Shown in pieces: positions 25,695 through 33,374 of a stretch of 64,000 bases of DNA; the first letter of the stretch is position 1; each line of letters starts with the position of its first letter. Below the pieces are notes generated by a model. It searched no databases. It saw only the letters and a list, made by a program, of their open reading frames with translations, and had not been told where the DNA came from. Made by a program: the position numbers and the translations under genes. This stretch comes from Verrucomicrobiales bacterium (GTDB lineage Bacteria; Verrucomicrobiota; Verrucomicrobiia; Verrucomicrobiales; DEV007): positions 372,001-436,000 of the forward strand of contig PAAG01000059.1 in the NCBI GenBank assembly GCA_002698785.1. The letters run 5' to 3'.

Positions 25695-26480
25695 TTACCT
25701 CATTCCAGGGCGGATGGTGATGGGTTTTTGGGGCTTCTGGTATAGGTCGCTGGTTGGGTCGTAGTAGGGATTGTATTGGGGATGCCAGTCGGGGTCTCTC
25801 CATTTTTCGGCTCGGGTGGCTCTTTCTTTTTTGGTCCGGGCGAGTTGGTCGAGGGGGCTTTCATAGATGGAAGGTGTTTGGGCTTTTTTGTTTTCCTCTG
25901 GTTGGGGTGATTCGTCCGATGGCTGGTTGTCGGATCTGGATTCTGAAGTGCTGGAATCTTCCGGAGATGGATCCGGGAGCCAGAGGGCTGTCGAGCTTTC
26001 ATGGTAGTCGGCGTATGCCTGGCGATGAGGTGTGGCAGGCGGCTCGAGGGATTTTTCTTCTTCCGGATGTTCTCCGGCTCGGACGCGCTTTATGAATTCG
26101 TGGAGGGTGTCGACTTTGGGTTCGGGCTTCTTCTCTGGCGGGTTGTAGGCGCCGATCATGCGGGCGATTTCGCGTCCGGCCTGAATCACATCTCGGTCGC
26201 GGGCGTTTTCGCTGAAGAGGATCTGCTTGAAGCGATCAATGATCATCTCGCGGGAGCAGCCGGACTTGTCGCGGTCGTTTTGCTGGAGCGATTGCAGGTA
26301 TTCTTGTGCGTCTTCACGCTGGAGGACGCGTCCGGCATTGCTGGAGGCACTTTCAATGGAGCAGGTGTAGCCGGCGTCGAGCCAGGATTGGCCGAGGTTG
26401 CCGGTGATGTGGTAGCGGTCGAGGAAGTGGCGTTGGCGGGGGTTTAGGGGTCGGTGGGGTGGGGTTTCATTTTTGGTCAT
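25695..26480 (-). CDS. Orphan phage terminase small subunit-like protein
   Basis: Residues about 10-75 fit the terminase small-subunit (Terminase_2-type) DNA-binding region: LNPRQRHFLDRYHITGN, QSWLDAGYT and a following helix with RVLQREDAQEYLQSL. This is the usual order of a helix, an AGY turn and a recognition helix. The remaining residues (about 110-261) are proline-, glutamate- and serine-rich and probably disordered. No large terminase, portal or capsid gene is nearby, so it is orphaned, either a prophage relic or a domesticated DNA-binding protein. ATG 26480 is the likely start; a GTG at 26501 extends the frame. Confidence 0.7.
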   Translation of the reverse strand: MTKNETPPHRPLNPRQRHFLDRYHITGNLGQSWLDAGYTCSIESASSNAGRVLQREDAQEYLQSLQQNDRDKSGCSREMIIDRFKQILFSENARDRDVIQAGREIARMIGAYNPPEKKPEPKVDTLHEFIKRVRAGEHPEEEKSLEPPATPHRQAYADYHESSTALWLPDPSPEDSSTSESRSDNQPSDESPQPEENKKAQTPSIYESPLDQLARTKKERATRAEKWRDPDWHPQYNPYYDPTSDLYQKPQKPITIRPGMR

Positions 26481-26512
26481 GCCATATTCTAACATATACA
26501 CATTTTATTGTC

Positions 26513-26560
26513 GAGGCAGAAGGCAGAAGGCAGAAGTGGTTTTACCGAGGCACAGAGGGA
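26513..26560. repeat. Short heptamer-type intergenic repeat
   Basis: GGCAGAA is repeated in tandem three times at 26515-26535, followed by a degenerate GAGGCACAGAGGG at about 26547-26559. Arrays of purine-rich 7-8-mers of this kind are frequent in bacterial intergenic spaces and their function is not known. The repeat lies between the terminase-like gene and the hairpin at 26684 in a 296-nt gene-free gap. Confidence 0.5.
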
Positions 26561-26683
26561 TATGGCATTCGGACAGCCCCGCATGCGCGGGACGACCGGA
26601 GAAGGCACAAAGTGGCAGGGGCTCTGCCGGATTGGTGTGGCGACCGCTGTGGATAGATGGTTTTGCGGGGCGGTGGTTCTGGT

Positions 26684-26703
26684 GACCGACAGGAATGTCG
26701 GTC
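26684..26703. repeat. Perfect 8-bp hairpin with GGAA loop
   Basis: GACCGACA-GGAA-TGTCGGTC is a perfect inverted repeat with a four-base loop. It is not followed by a T run on the plus strand (next bases CTCCTTG), nor by one on the minus strand, so a simple terminator is unlikely. It could be a second dispersed palindrome family. Only one copy was noticed in this window. Confidence 0.5.
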
Positions 26704-26776
26704 CTCCTTGAGGCGATTCGATGCCCGCCGAGGCAGTGTAGAGTTTTGGCCGCTGTAGTCGGTCAGGCAGTACGGG

Positions 26777-27523
26777 CTAGTTTGTTTTTTTGATCTCGAT
26801 CGGAACGATTTCGAAATCCGGTGAAATCGATGCCGTCACGTGGAACGACGGGACATCCTGAGCAAAAGGATGCACCGATGATCGTTCCGGAAGCTCCAGT
26901 GGAATGCACTCAAAAACGACTCGATTGTTTTCAAACTTGTACGGAGAGATGCGATACTTATGTTTGCTCGAATATCCTTCCTGTTTCTCGAGAAACGATG
27001 CGATCTCAGGTGCCTTGGTCGAACACTCGGATAATACGTGCGCCGCTCCTTCTTTCTTTGCGAAGAAGAGCTTGTGTGCATGATCCCATTTGTAGCCGCG
27101 ATAGGAAATTATCACGGCACTCACTGTCGGGTGAAAGGTGATCGAAACCGAACATCCATTTGTGGCGCTCAAATTGTAGCCAAAGTCGTGTAACCAAACT
27201 CTTTCCGCATCGGCATTGAGAGCTTCTACGGCAAGACCTCCAGCTCTATCATCAATGAGACGAACCGTTATGGTATCCGTCCGATTCTCTTTTGTATGGC
27301 TGACAATCACGGAATCCTCCTTCGGAATTGATAGCCTGAAGGACAATGGGAACTCCTTAGGCTGCGAAAACGGAATCGCGACTGTATCGGCATTAGCTGA
27401 GAGAGTGAATATGATGAGAAAAAAGACACTAACAGCAATGCCAAACAAGCCGTTCCACGCTGTAGATTTGCCGGGCGCGGAAGATACCTTTGGTGATTCG
27501 GTGCGAAATTCAAACTGGAACAT
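26777..27523 (-). CDS. Secreted or membrane-anchored protein of unknown function
   Basis: The 248-residue product has a hydrophobic segment at about residues 24-46 ending in SANADTVA, which could be a signal peptide with an unusually long N-region, or an anchor. The exported part is beta-rich with aromatic and Ser/Thr strands and a closing SPDFEIVPIEIKKTN. I recognise no family. It belongs to the stretch of minus-strand accessory genes. The start is uncertain: internal starts would shorten the region before the hydrophobic segment. Confidence 0.5.
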   Translation of the reverse strand: MFQFEFRTESPKVSSAPGKSTAWNGLFGIAVSVFFLIIFTLSANADTVAIPFSQPKEFPLSFRLSIPKEDSVIVSHTKENRTDTITVRLIDDRAGGLAVEALNADAERVWLHDFGYNLSATNGCSVSITFHPTVSAVIISYRGYKWDHAHKLFFAKKEGAAHVLSECSTKAPEIASFLEKQEGYSSKHKYRISPYKFENNRVVFECIPLELPERSSVHPFAQDVPSFHVTASISPDFEIVPIEIKKTN

Positions 27524-27594
27524 ATTAAGGAATACTACTTAGGGACTACGTGTTTCAGGCCGGAGATCGCACGCGATACTATAAGAACGCACTT

Positions 27595-27924
27595 TTAATC
27601 TGTCTCCGCCCAACTTCCAATCTTCGAATCGTAGGTCTGGCAGGAAAAAAATCCTTTACCACCACCGAACCACACCTGGAAGGATCCGTCTGGAATTCTC
27701 TCATAATGGTAAGGTCCTTCTTCGCTTTCTTCGATACCAAAAGCCGAGAGGGATTCGGGATAAAAACCGTGGCGTGATCGGAAGCCCTCAATCTTTTCTA
27801 TGATGTTGTTGGCCGTTCTGAATTCTCTTGAATACAACCATTTATTTGGAGCAAACCAAGCTAGCAAAAGCAAACTGATCAGGGCTATTCCCAGAACGAA
27901 GCTGAGCCGACGAGATCGTTTCAT
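27595..27924 (-). CDS. Small membrane-anchored protein, pseudopilin-like pattern
   Basis: The 109-residue protein has an N-terminal helix (about 8-24) and an amphipathic helix with NNIIEKIEGFRSRHG. It then has FYPESLSAFGI, YHYERIPDGSFQVWFGGG and a final YDSKIGSW. The pattern of a Y-P-x-x-L turn, a beta hairpin and a YDSxxxxW end is the same as in the gene at 24701, although direct identity is low. It lacks a prepilin cleavage site. The pair could be paralogues or two members of a wider orphan family; the function is unknown. Confidence 0.55.
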   Translation of the reverse strand: MKRSRRLSFVLGIALISLLLLAWFAPNKWLYSREFRTANNIIEKIEGFRSRHGFYPESLSAFGIEESEEGPYHYERIPDGSFQVWFGGGKGFFSCQTYDSKIGSWAETD

Positions 27925-28012
27925 ATTTTCCGATACGGTTGAAACCAGCGCAGCCTTTCAGAGAGGCGTTGATAAATAACATGCGAAGTCTGATAACCCT
28001 TTCGCTACCCAG

Positions 28013-28288
28013 TCAGGCAATCTCGAACTTTTGAGACAATTGATCCAGATAACTTTCCGCTGCTTTCGTGAGCCCCAGTGGGTAGGGGCCACCTCCCGTC
28101 AGAAAACTTGAGGACATCCCGAATGGAGGGTCCTCCTCGAAGCCGTTTTTGAAGGACTGTATTCTTTCGCATTCCCCTCGGTAGTTGTGAGTAAAGATGG
28201 CGAATTCATTCCCGTTTTTGAGGATTCGGTATCGGTATGGTGCGAACGATTCTCTGTCCTCCGCGATTTGTTCGACGGTATATCTCAT
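28013..28288 (-). CDS. Small protein of unknown function
   Basis: This 91-residue, probably cytoplasmic protein has no signal or transmembrane segment. It starts with a beta-rich unit around SFAPYRYRILKNGNEFAIF and ends in a helix with SYLDQLSQKFEI. I recognise no family. The acidic composition and single-domain size would fit many families, including toxin-immunity proteins, but nothing specific supports that. It is a member of the short-gene stretch. Confidence 0.45.
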   Translation of the reverse strand: MRYTVEQIAEDRESFAPYRYRILKNGNEFAIFTHNYRGECERIQSFKNGFEEDPPFGMSSSFLTGGGPYPLGLTKAAESYLDQLSQKFEIA

Positions 28289-28327
28289 CGCGTTTCTAGA
28301 GTCCTTGATCGATTGCTGTGAAGTTGT

Positions 28328-28747
28328 TTAATCAAAAACAGAACCCGGGTTTAATTCGGCCGGGCTGTGCCATTCGATACCATGTTCGTTGGCGAGGCGT
28401 TCTTTCATCCGTCTCCAGATGAGGTGGCAGTAACCGAGCTTCCATTGATCGTCGTTCTCAGCCCGTATTCGAGCCTCTTCTTCTTTTCGAACGGCTTCCA
28501 CAATTGGGCCACGAACTGGGTCGTGTTCGATTGGGTCAATCAGGTGATCGAGTTTGGAAGAGTTCTCTGTGGTGTTCGGCTCGTTTCTCGAATTTCCAGC
28601 CTTCTGGTTCGCAAGCGAAGCTGCCTCCAAGATTTTTCTGATGAGACCTTTATCCCTTGTCTGTAGGAATTCTTTCGCATCGTTTACGCCCAGACCGGTC
28701 GCAGCACGAAACTCGATGATCTCGGGTGCTGTTGGAGTGGGGCTCAT
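28328..28747 (-). CDS. Small protein of unknown function with a UBA- or L7/L12-like N-terminal motif
   Basis: Residues about 10-40 read IIEFRAATGLGVNDAKEFLQ followed by a basic helix. This resembles the helix pair with a GLG turn found in UBA-like and L7/L12-type domains (for comparison, the usual L7/L12 turn is TGLGLKEAK). The rest is a disordered linker and a charged helix, then a short closing segment with WHSPAELNPG. No catalytic motif is seen. Function and family are uncertain, and the fold comparison is by eye only. Confidence 0.45.
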   Translation of the reverse strand: MSPTPTAPEIIEFRAATGLGVNDAKEFLQTRDKGLIRKILEAASLANQKAGNSRNEPNTTENSSKLDHLIDPIEHDPVRGPIVEAVRKEEEARIRAENDDQWKLGYCHLIWRRMKERLANEHGIEWHSPAELNPGSVFD

Positions 28748-28820
28748 ACTTTTCGCTAGCGAGAATATCGACTGAAAACACTGTTTTCTAAATTAACCAC
28801 GTTTCCTAAAACCAGTTCAG

Positions 28821-29234
28821 TTAATTGTCTTCGACGCTGTTCTCAGCAAGCGCCAAATTGGTTTGAGCTTTCTTGTAAATCGAACTTTCGGGCAAAATCT
28901 TTTTGTATAACTCAATAGCCTCAGAATATCTCCCCTGATCGTAGAGGCCGTTGGCCAAATTGTAATACACATCCTGTATGCTCTCATCTGGCGAGTATTC
29001 GAGTGACTTTCGATAACAAGCTTCTGCTTTTTTGGGTTTCTCTATTTCGTCGTAGCAATTCCCCAAAGCGAACCATGCCTGCGGATCTTCGAGCCAATAC
29101 TCAAGTGATTCGGAGAATGCCTGAGCCGCCATGTAAAAGTTAGTCGCCTTATAGTGGACCACCCCTCGACCATAGGCTGCATGATTTCGATCACTGGCGT
29201 CGGGATGTTTTGACCTGTCTGTAATTTCGATCAT
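28821..29234 (-). CDS. Small TPR-repeat protein
   Basis: The 137-residue protein has about three tetratricopeptide repeats. AFSESLEYWLEDPQAWFALGNCYDEIEKPKKAEACYRKSLEYSP is the clearest, in part preceded by a GRGVVHYKATNFYMAA repeat and followed by YYNLANGLYDQGRYSEAIELYKK. TPR proteins mediate protein-protein contacts. There is no signal peptide if the ATG at 29234 is used; an upstream start at 29267 adds an uncharged segment. It is the last gene of the accessory stretch and is divergent from the sulfatase. Confidence 0.75.
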   Translation of the reverse strand: MIEITDRSKHPDASDRNHAAYGRGVVHYKATNFYMAAQAFSESLEYWLEDPQAWFALGNCYDEIEKPKKAEACYRKSLEYSPDESIQDVYYNLANGLYDQGRYSEAIELYKKILPESSIYKKAQTNLALAENSVEDN

Positions 29235-29342
29235 CAGGTTCACAACATTACCCGAAGTCGGTGGCAATTTCGAATTCTACCTTCCATCCCCCACCGCACC
29301 CCCGCTATTGACCGCGCCCCATCTCTTTCCTACTCTCCCTCC

Positions 29343-30746
29343 GTGAAAAAGATCCCCTTTTTGATTCTGGGCCTTGGCCTGGCGCTGGTTGGTTCGCCGC
29401 AGGCGGCGGACAGGTCGAATATCGTTTACATCCTGGCGGATGATATGGGCTATGGCGACCTGGGCTGCTTTGGACAGGAAACGCTGAATACTCCGCACAT
29501 TGACCAATTGGCAGCGGATGGAATGAAGCTGACGCGCCACTACTCGGGGTCGACGGTATGTGCTCCGTCCCGGTGCGTGTTGATGACGGGGCTGCACACG
29601 GGCCACTGCACGGTGCGGGGAAATGGCGACAAGCTGCTGAAGCCGACGGACATCACCATCGCACAGAAGCTGAAGGAGGCGGGATATCGAACGGGGTGTT
29701 TCGGGAAGTGGGGCATCGGGCATCCGCCTCCGCGGGATAATCCGAATCAGTTCGGTTTCGACGAGTTTTATGGGTATGTGAACATGCATCATGCGCACAA
29801 TTTCTTTCCGGAGTTCCTGATTCGGAATGGTGAGATGGAGAAGCTGGACAATGTGCTCGACGATATGTGGCGGGAGAAGAAGGGCTATGAGCTCGGCGGA
29901 CCTCGCGAGGGTGCGGGTGTGGCAAAGGTGAAGAAGGACTATGCCCCGAACCTGATCACGGATGAGGCGATCCGCTTTATCGAAACGGGTGGTGAGGAGC
30001 CGTTCTTTCTCTATTTTGCGCTGAATATGCCGCACACGAATAATGAGGGCGGTCGAGATCCGTATAAGAACGGGATGGAGGTGCCGGACTACGGGGAGTA
30101 TGCGGACAAGGACTGGCCGGATACGGAAAAGGGTTTTGCCCAGATGATGCGGATGATCGACGGATATGTCGGTCGTGTCGTGGAGACACTGGAGAAGAAG
30201 GGCCTGACGGAGGAAACGATCATTCTTTTCTCAAGCGACAATGGTCCGCACGAGGAAGGCGGTCATGTGATGGAGTATTTCGATTCGAACGGTCCTCTGC
30301 GCGGGATGAAGCGCGATCTGTATGAGGGCGGCGTGAGGGTGCCGACGATCGTGAAGTGGCCGGGGAAGGTTGCGGCAGGAACGGAGTCGGATGTGCTGTC
30401 GGGATTTCAAGATGTGTTCCCCACCCTGACGGAGGTCGCCGGAGCGGATACGCCGGAGAACCTGGACGGGATTTCGCTGGTGCCGGTGCTGACGGGAGAT
30501 CCCGACAAGCAATCCCGGCACGATTTTCTCTATTGGGAATTCCAGGAACAGGGCGGCAAAAAGGCGATCACTGACGGGAAGTGGAAATTCATTATGCTCG
30601 GTACGCAGAAGGCCTCCTATACTCCGTCCGAACTCTACGACCTGAGCCAAGACCCGGGGGAAGAATATAATCTAGCGCCTGACAACGGTGAACTCGCGGA
30701 CCGTCTCCGCGAGAAAATGGAAGAATTTCACACGCCGGAGGATTGA
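29343..30746 (+). CDS. Secreted sulfatase (formylglycine-dependent, arylsulfatase family)
   Basis: Sulfatases hydrolyse sulfate esters and need an active-site Cys (or Ser) oxidised to formylglycine. The 467-residue protein has a signal peptide (about 1-22), then IVYILADDMGYGDLGC for metal binding, CAPSR at 73-77 as the modified core, GKWGIGH, HTNNEGG and SSDNGPHEEGG. The start is a GTG at 29343 that begins the signal peptide. The next gene encodes a DUF1080/SMP-30 fusion, which suggests a sulfated polysaccharide degradation locus; the polymer is unknown. No formylglycine-generating enzyme is visible in the window, so activation must come from elsewhere. A paralogue lies at 58254. Confidence 0.93.
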   Translation: MKKIPFLILGLGLALVGSPQAADRSNIVYILADDMGYGDLGCFGQETLNTPHIDQLAADGMKLTRHYSGSTVCAPSRCVLMTGLHTGHCTVRGNGDKLLKPTDITIAQKLKEAGYRTGCFGKWGIGHPPPRDNPNQFGFDEFYGYVNMHHAHNFFPEFLIRNGEMEKLDNVLDDMWREKKGYELGGPREGAGVAKVKKDYAPNLITDEAIRFIETGGEEPFFLYFALNMPHTNNEGGRDPYKNGMEVPDYGEYADKDWPDTEKGFAQMMRMIDGYVGRVVETLEKKGLTEETIILFSSDNGPHEEGGHVMEYFDSNGPLRGMKRDLYEGGVRVPTIVKWPGKVAAGTESDVLSGFQDVFPTLTEVAGADTPENLDGISLVPVLTGDPDKQSRHDFLYWEFQEQGGKKAITDGKWKFIMLGTQKASYTPSELYDLSQDPGEEYNLAPDNGELADRLREKMEEFHTPED

Positions 30747-30787
30747 CTCGAACTAACACTCTCACTATTTATCTTTTTTACCCATTC

Positions 30788-32269
30788 ATGAAAACCCGAT
30801 TACTCTCTCTTTTTCTTGCAATCCCCTTTCTATCCCTGGCCGATGAGCCGGGTGAATGGGTCGAGCTTTTCGACGGCAAAACCAAGGACGGCTGGGTGCA
30901 GCGTGGCGGCGAAGCGAAGTATACGATCGAAGACGGTGTGATTGTTGGGACGACGGTTCCGAAGACTCCTAACTCTTTCCTCTGCACGGAGAAGGATTAC
31001 GACAATTTCATCCTGGAAGTGGAATACAAGGTGGATCCGAATTTGAACTGCGGGATCCAGTTTCGCTCGCTAAGTGATCCGGACTACCAAGATGGCCGGG
31101 TGCATGGTTACCAGTGTGAGATCGATCCGGCTGATCGCGGCTGGAGCGGCGGTATTTACGACGAGGCGCGCAATGGCTGGCTGGCTCCTCTGACGGGCAA
31201 CATCGCGGCTCGCTATGCGTTCAAGCAAAATGACTGGAATCACTACCGGATCGAGGCGGTGGGAAATCATTTACGGACTTACATCAACGGAGTGCCTGCG
31301 GCGGACCTGATTGACGACACGACGGCAAAGGGATTCATCGCGCTGCAGGTGCACGGCATCGGCAACAAGGAAGAGACGATGCATGTTCGCTATCGGAACA
31401 TTCGCATTCAGGATCTGGGTCCTGACACAGACTACAAGATTCCTGAATGGGAGACTTATTCGCACGATGGGCCTCTGGTGAAAGAGGGCGCGGAATTCCG
31501 CAAGCTGGCGGGTGATTTCAAATTCACTGAAGGGCCGGCGCTTTCTCCTGACGGAAAGATCTTTTTCAACGACATTCCTAACGAACGCACTCATGTCTAC
31601 GACCCGGAGTCGGGTGAGGTATCTCTTTTCCGTGAGCCAAGCGGTCGTGCGAATGGATTGTTCTTCACTCCGGCACAGGCTTTGATCGCATGTGAGGGTG
31701 GCAACCGTAAGCTCACTCGCACGGACTATGCGAACAACGTGACGGTGCTAGCAGAGAAGTTCGACGGGAAGAAGCTGAACAGCCCGAACGATGTGGTGCC
31801 GGATGGAATCGGTGGCTTTTACTTTACGGATCCTCGCTACGGTAAGGGCGATGATCGTGAGCTGGATGTGGAAGCGGTTTACTATGTGGACCGGAAGGGC
31901 AAGATCACCCAGGTGGCGGCGGACCTGACAAAGCCAAACGGAATCATCATGTCTCCCGATGAGAAGACGCTGTATGTCGCGGATCCTGGTGCGGAGACAA
32001 TCTGGGCCTACGATGTGACGGATCCGGGTAAGATCGCGAACAAGCGCAAGTTCGCCCCTGTGGGAAGCGATGGCATGACGGTCGATAAGCTAGGCAACAT
32101 CTATGTGACCTGGGAGGATGTGATCGCTTTTTCTCCTGAAGGGAAAGAGGTGCTGCGCGTGACTCCTCCAGAGAAGCCTGCGAACTGCCTGCTGGTCGGG
32201 AAGACGCTGTATGTGACGGCACGGACGGGCTTTTATGCGATCGATCTTGAGGTCGAGGGTGTGCGGTGA
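30788..32269 (+). CDS. Secreted DUF1080 (3-keto-disaccharide hydrolase-like) fused to SMP-30/gluconolactonase domain
   Basis: The 493-residue protein has a signal peptide (about 1-18). The DUF1080 concanavalin-like domain (about 25-225) shows WVELFDGKTKDGW, SGGIYDEARNGWLAP and DWNHYRIEAVGN. The SMP-30/gluconolactonase propeller (about 235-490) shows FTEGPALSPDGKIFFNDI, LNSPNDVVPDGIGGFYFTDP and ADPGAETIW. DUF1080 members include 3-keto-glycoside hydrolases, and SMP-30 members open sugar lactones, so a role in keto-sugar breakdown is plausible but inferred. The start at 30788 was chosen because it begins the signal peptide; it lies 41 nt after the sulfatase stop. It looks co-transcribed with the sulfatase. 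Confidence 0.88.
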   Translation: MKTRLLSLFLAIPFLSLADEPGEWVELFDGKTKDGWVQRGGEAKYTIEDGVIVGTTVPKTPNSFLCTEKDYDNFILEVEYKVDPNLNCGIQFRSLSDPDYQDGRVHGYQCEIDPADRGWSGGIYDEARNGWLAPLTGNIAARYAFKQNDWNHYRIEAVGNHLRTYINGVPAADLIDDTTAKGFIALQVHGIGNKEETMHVRYRNIRIQDLGPDTDYKIPEWETYSHDGPLVKEGAEFRKLAGDFKFTEGPALSPDGKIFFNDIPNERTHVYDPESGEVSLFREPSGRANGLFFTPAQALIACEGGNRKLTRTDYANNVTVLAEKFDGKKLNSPNDVVPDGIGGFYFTDPRYGKGDDRELDVEAVYYVDRKGKITQVAADLTKPNGIIMSPDEKTLYVADPGAETIWAYDVTDPGKIANKRKFAPVGSDGMTVDKLGNIYVTWEDVIAFSPEGKEVLRVTPPEKPANCLLVGKTLYVTARTGFYAIDLEVEGVR

Positions 32270-32321
32270 TTTTTTGGTGGGTGTGGGAGTTCCGTTAGGC
32301 TTTGATTCAGGGGCTTTGCCG

Positions 32322-32470
32322 CCGCCTAAAGGCGGAACTCCATACTTTGTGCGGAGACTTAGCTTCGCTTGGCTCTGCGACCGCCTGAAGGCGGGACTCC
32401 GTACCTTGTGAAATGCCGGGGCTCTGTTTCGGGTGGGCTTTGCAGGCCGCCTAAAGGCGGAACTCCGTAC
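32322..32470. repeat. Three tandem REP-like palindromes
   Basis: CCGCCTAAAGGCGG at 32322-32335, CCGCCTGAAGGCGG at 32381-32394 and CCGCCTAAAGGCGG at 32447-32460 occur in the same orientation, each followed by (G)AACTCC or GACTCC and then (G/C)(A/G)TAC. Spacing is about 59 and 66 nt. The core matches the palindromes flanking the transposase at 40.6-41.3 kb. They fill the 326-nt gap after the SMP-30 fusion and before the cyclic-nucleotide-domain gene. They probably act as REP elements; the gap also contains a possible promoter at 32522. Confidence 0.85.
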
Positions 32471-32521
32471 TCCTTTGGCCACCTTTTGGAAAGGATCTGG
32501 AAGGTTAAACTTTCGGATTCT

Positions 32522-32552
32522 TTGACTAAAAAGTGGTCGGCGTTCGTATTAT
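32522..32552 (+). promoter_or_regulatory. Possible sigma70-type promoter upstream of the first cyclic-nucleotide-domain gene
   Basis: TTGACT at 32522-32527 and TATTAT at 32547-32552 are separated by 19 nt, longer than the usual 17. They are 44-74 nt upstream of the ATG at 32596. This is a weak call made by eye. Confidence 0.35.
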
Positions 32553-32595
32553 CTATAGAGCCTTTTGGCGAAAACAATCACACCACTCAAAAGAT

Positions 32596-32982
32596 ATGAA
32601 TGCTTCGACTTCCACCACGACATCGTTCGACGAAGCGGACCTGCTTCATCAAGAAGACTGCCCCGTCTACTTTGACGACTTCGAACCCTTGATCAAACAA
32701 GGCTCCCTGGACGGGCGCTGCTATGTGATCCTAGAAGGCTCGGTGGAGATCAAGCGCAACGGTCGGATGCTATCGATGGAAGGACCGGGAAGTATCGTGG
32801 GAGAGATGTCTCTCATCGACAACGGACCTGCTACCGCCGATGTGATCGCAACACGACCAACTGTTGCGATCGCGATTTCACGAAATCGATTTGAAGAGTT
32901 GGTCCAAGAACATCCTGACTTTGCGATCGTGGTGATGAAAGTAATCACGAGTCGACTGCGCCGAACAGAGAAGCTGAACTGA
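32596..32982 (+). CDS. Stand-alone cyclic-nucleotide-binding-domain (CNB) protein
   Basis: The 128-residue protein is one CNB fold with no HTH. Signatures are GRCYVILEGSVEIKRNG, MEGPGSIVGEMSLIDNGPATADV and the closing helix with VVMKVITSRLRR. In this family the GE-x-(S/A)-x-x-x-x-x-x-R-x-A phosphate-binding cassette normally has Arg; here the loop reads GEMSLIDNGPATADV, so the conserved Arg is absent and cyclic nucleotide binding is uncertain. It may be a sensory partner instead of a Crp-type regulator. The paralogue follows at 33375. The start ATG at 32596 lies 44 nt after a possible promoter. Confidence 0.85.
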   Translation: MNASTSTTTSFDEADLLHQEDCPVYFDDFEPLIKQGSLDGRCYVILEGSVEIKRNGRMLSMEGPGSIVGEMSLIDNGPATADVIATRPTVAIAISRNRFEELVQEHPDFAIVVMKVITSRLRRTEKLN

Positions 32983-33005
32983 AAGAATTTTACCCCCTCC
33001 TAGCA

Positions 33006-33048
33006 GCCTTTGCCGCCCCTCTGGTGCGCGGCAAAGGCTCTTTTTTTC
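33006..33048 (+). terminator. Rho-independent terminator
   Basis: GCCTTTGCCGC at 33006-33016 pairs with GCGGCAAAGGC at 33028-33038, an 11-bp stem with an 11-nt loop, followed by TCTTTTTTT on the plus strand. It lies 23 nt after the stop of the first cyclic-nucleotide-domain gene and would end its transcript. Confidence 0.9.
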
Positions 33049-33374
33049 CGTAGTGTCGAAAGGGGTTCGGCTTCAGATCGTCGCATAGAGGATTGACCGA
33101 AAGAGGTGAACCTGACATGCTTCTCGTTGGTGCCTAGACTGATTGACAAAATATCTTGCCGAAACAAATCTATTTTGGTTTGGGAAAATGCTTCGCTGCG
33201 CTCAGAGGGTCTTTGTGAGTCTCGGGCTGAAATCCCGCCTGGCTTCGTTCCTTGCACAGTCGTTGGGGAACCCCAACTCCTTCGTAAGCGCCTTACCAGT
33301 CGAAATTTCATCCGCGAGATTTCGACAATCAATTCTGTCAACCAGTCTAACGCAGAACGAATCGAATTTTTCTC
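33049..33374. other. Gene-free 326-nt stretch with two hairpins upstream of second CNB gene
   Basis: No gene is supported here. GTTGGGG-AA-CCCCAAC at 33262-33277 and GTCGAAAT...ATTTCGAC at 33299-33326 (8-bp stem, 12-nt loop) are perfect inverted repeats in the leader of the CNB gene at 33375. A TTGACA at 33143-33148 could be a -35 element, but no good -10 sits 17 nt downstream. The reading frames across the stretch show no recognisable protein. Confidence 0.5.

Noticed and set aside
29277-30035. Minus-strand frame of 252 codons
   Set aside because: It is antisense to the sulfatase, rich in Arg/His as expected for a reverse frame.
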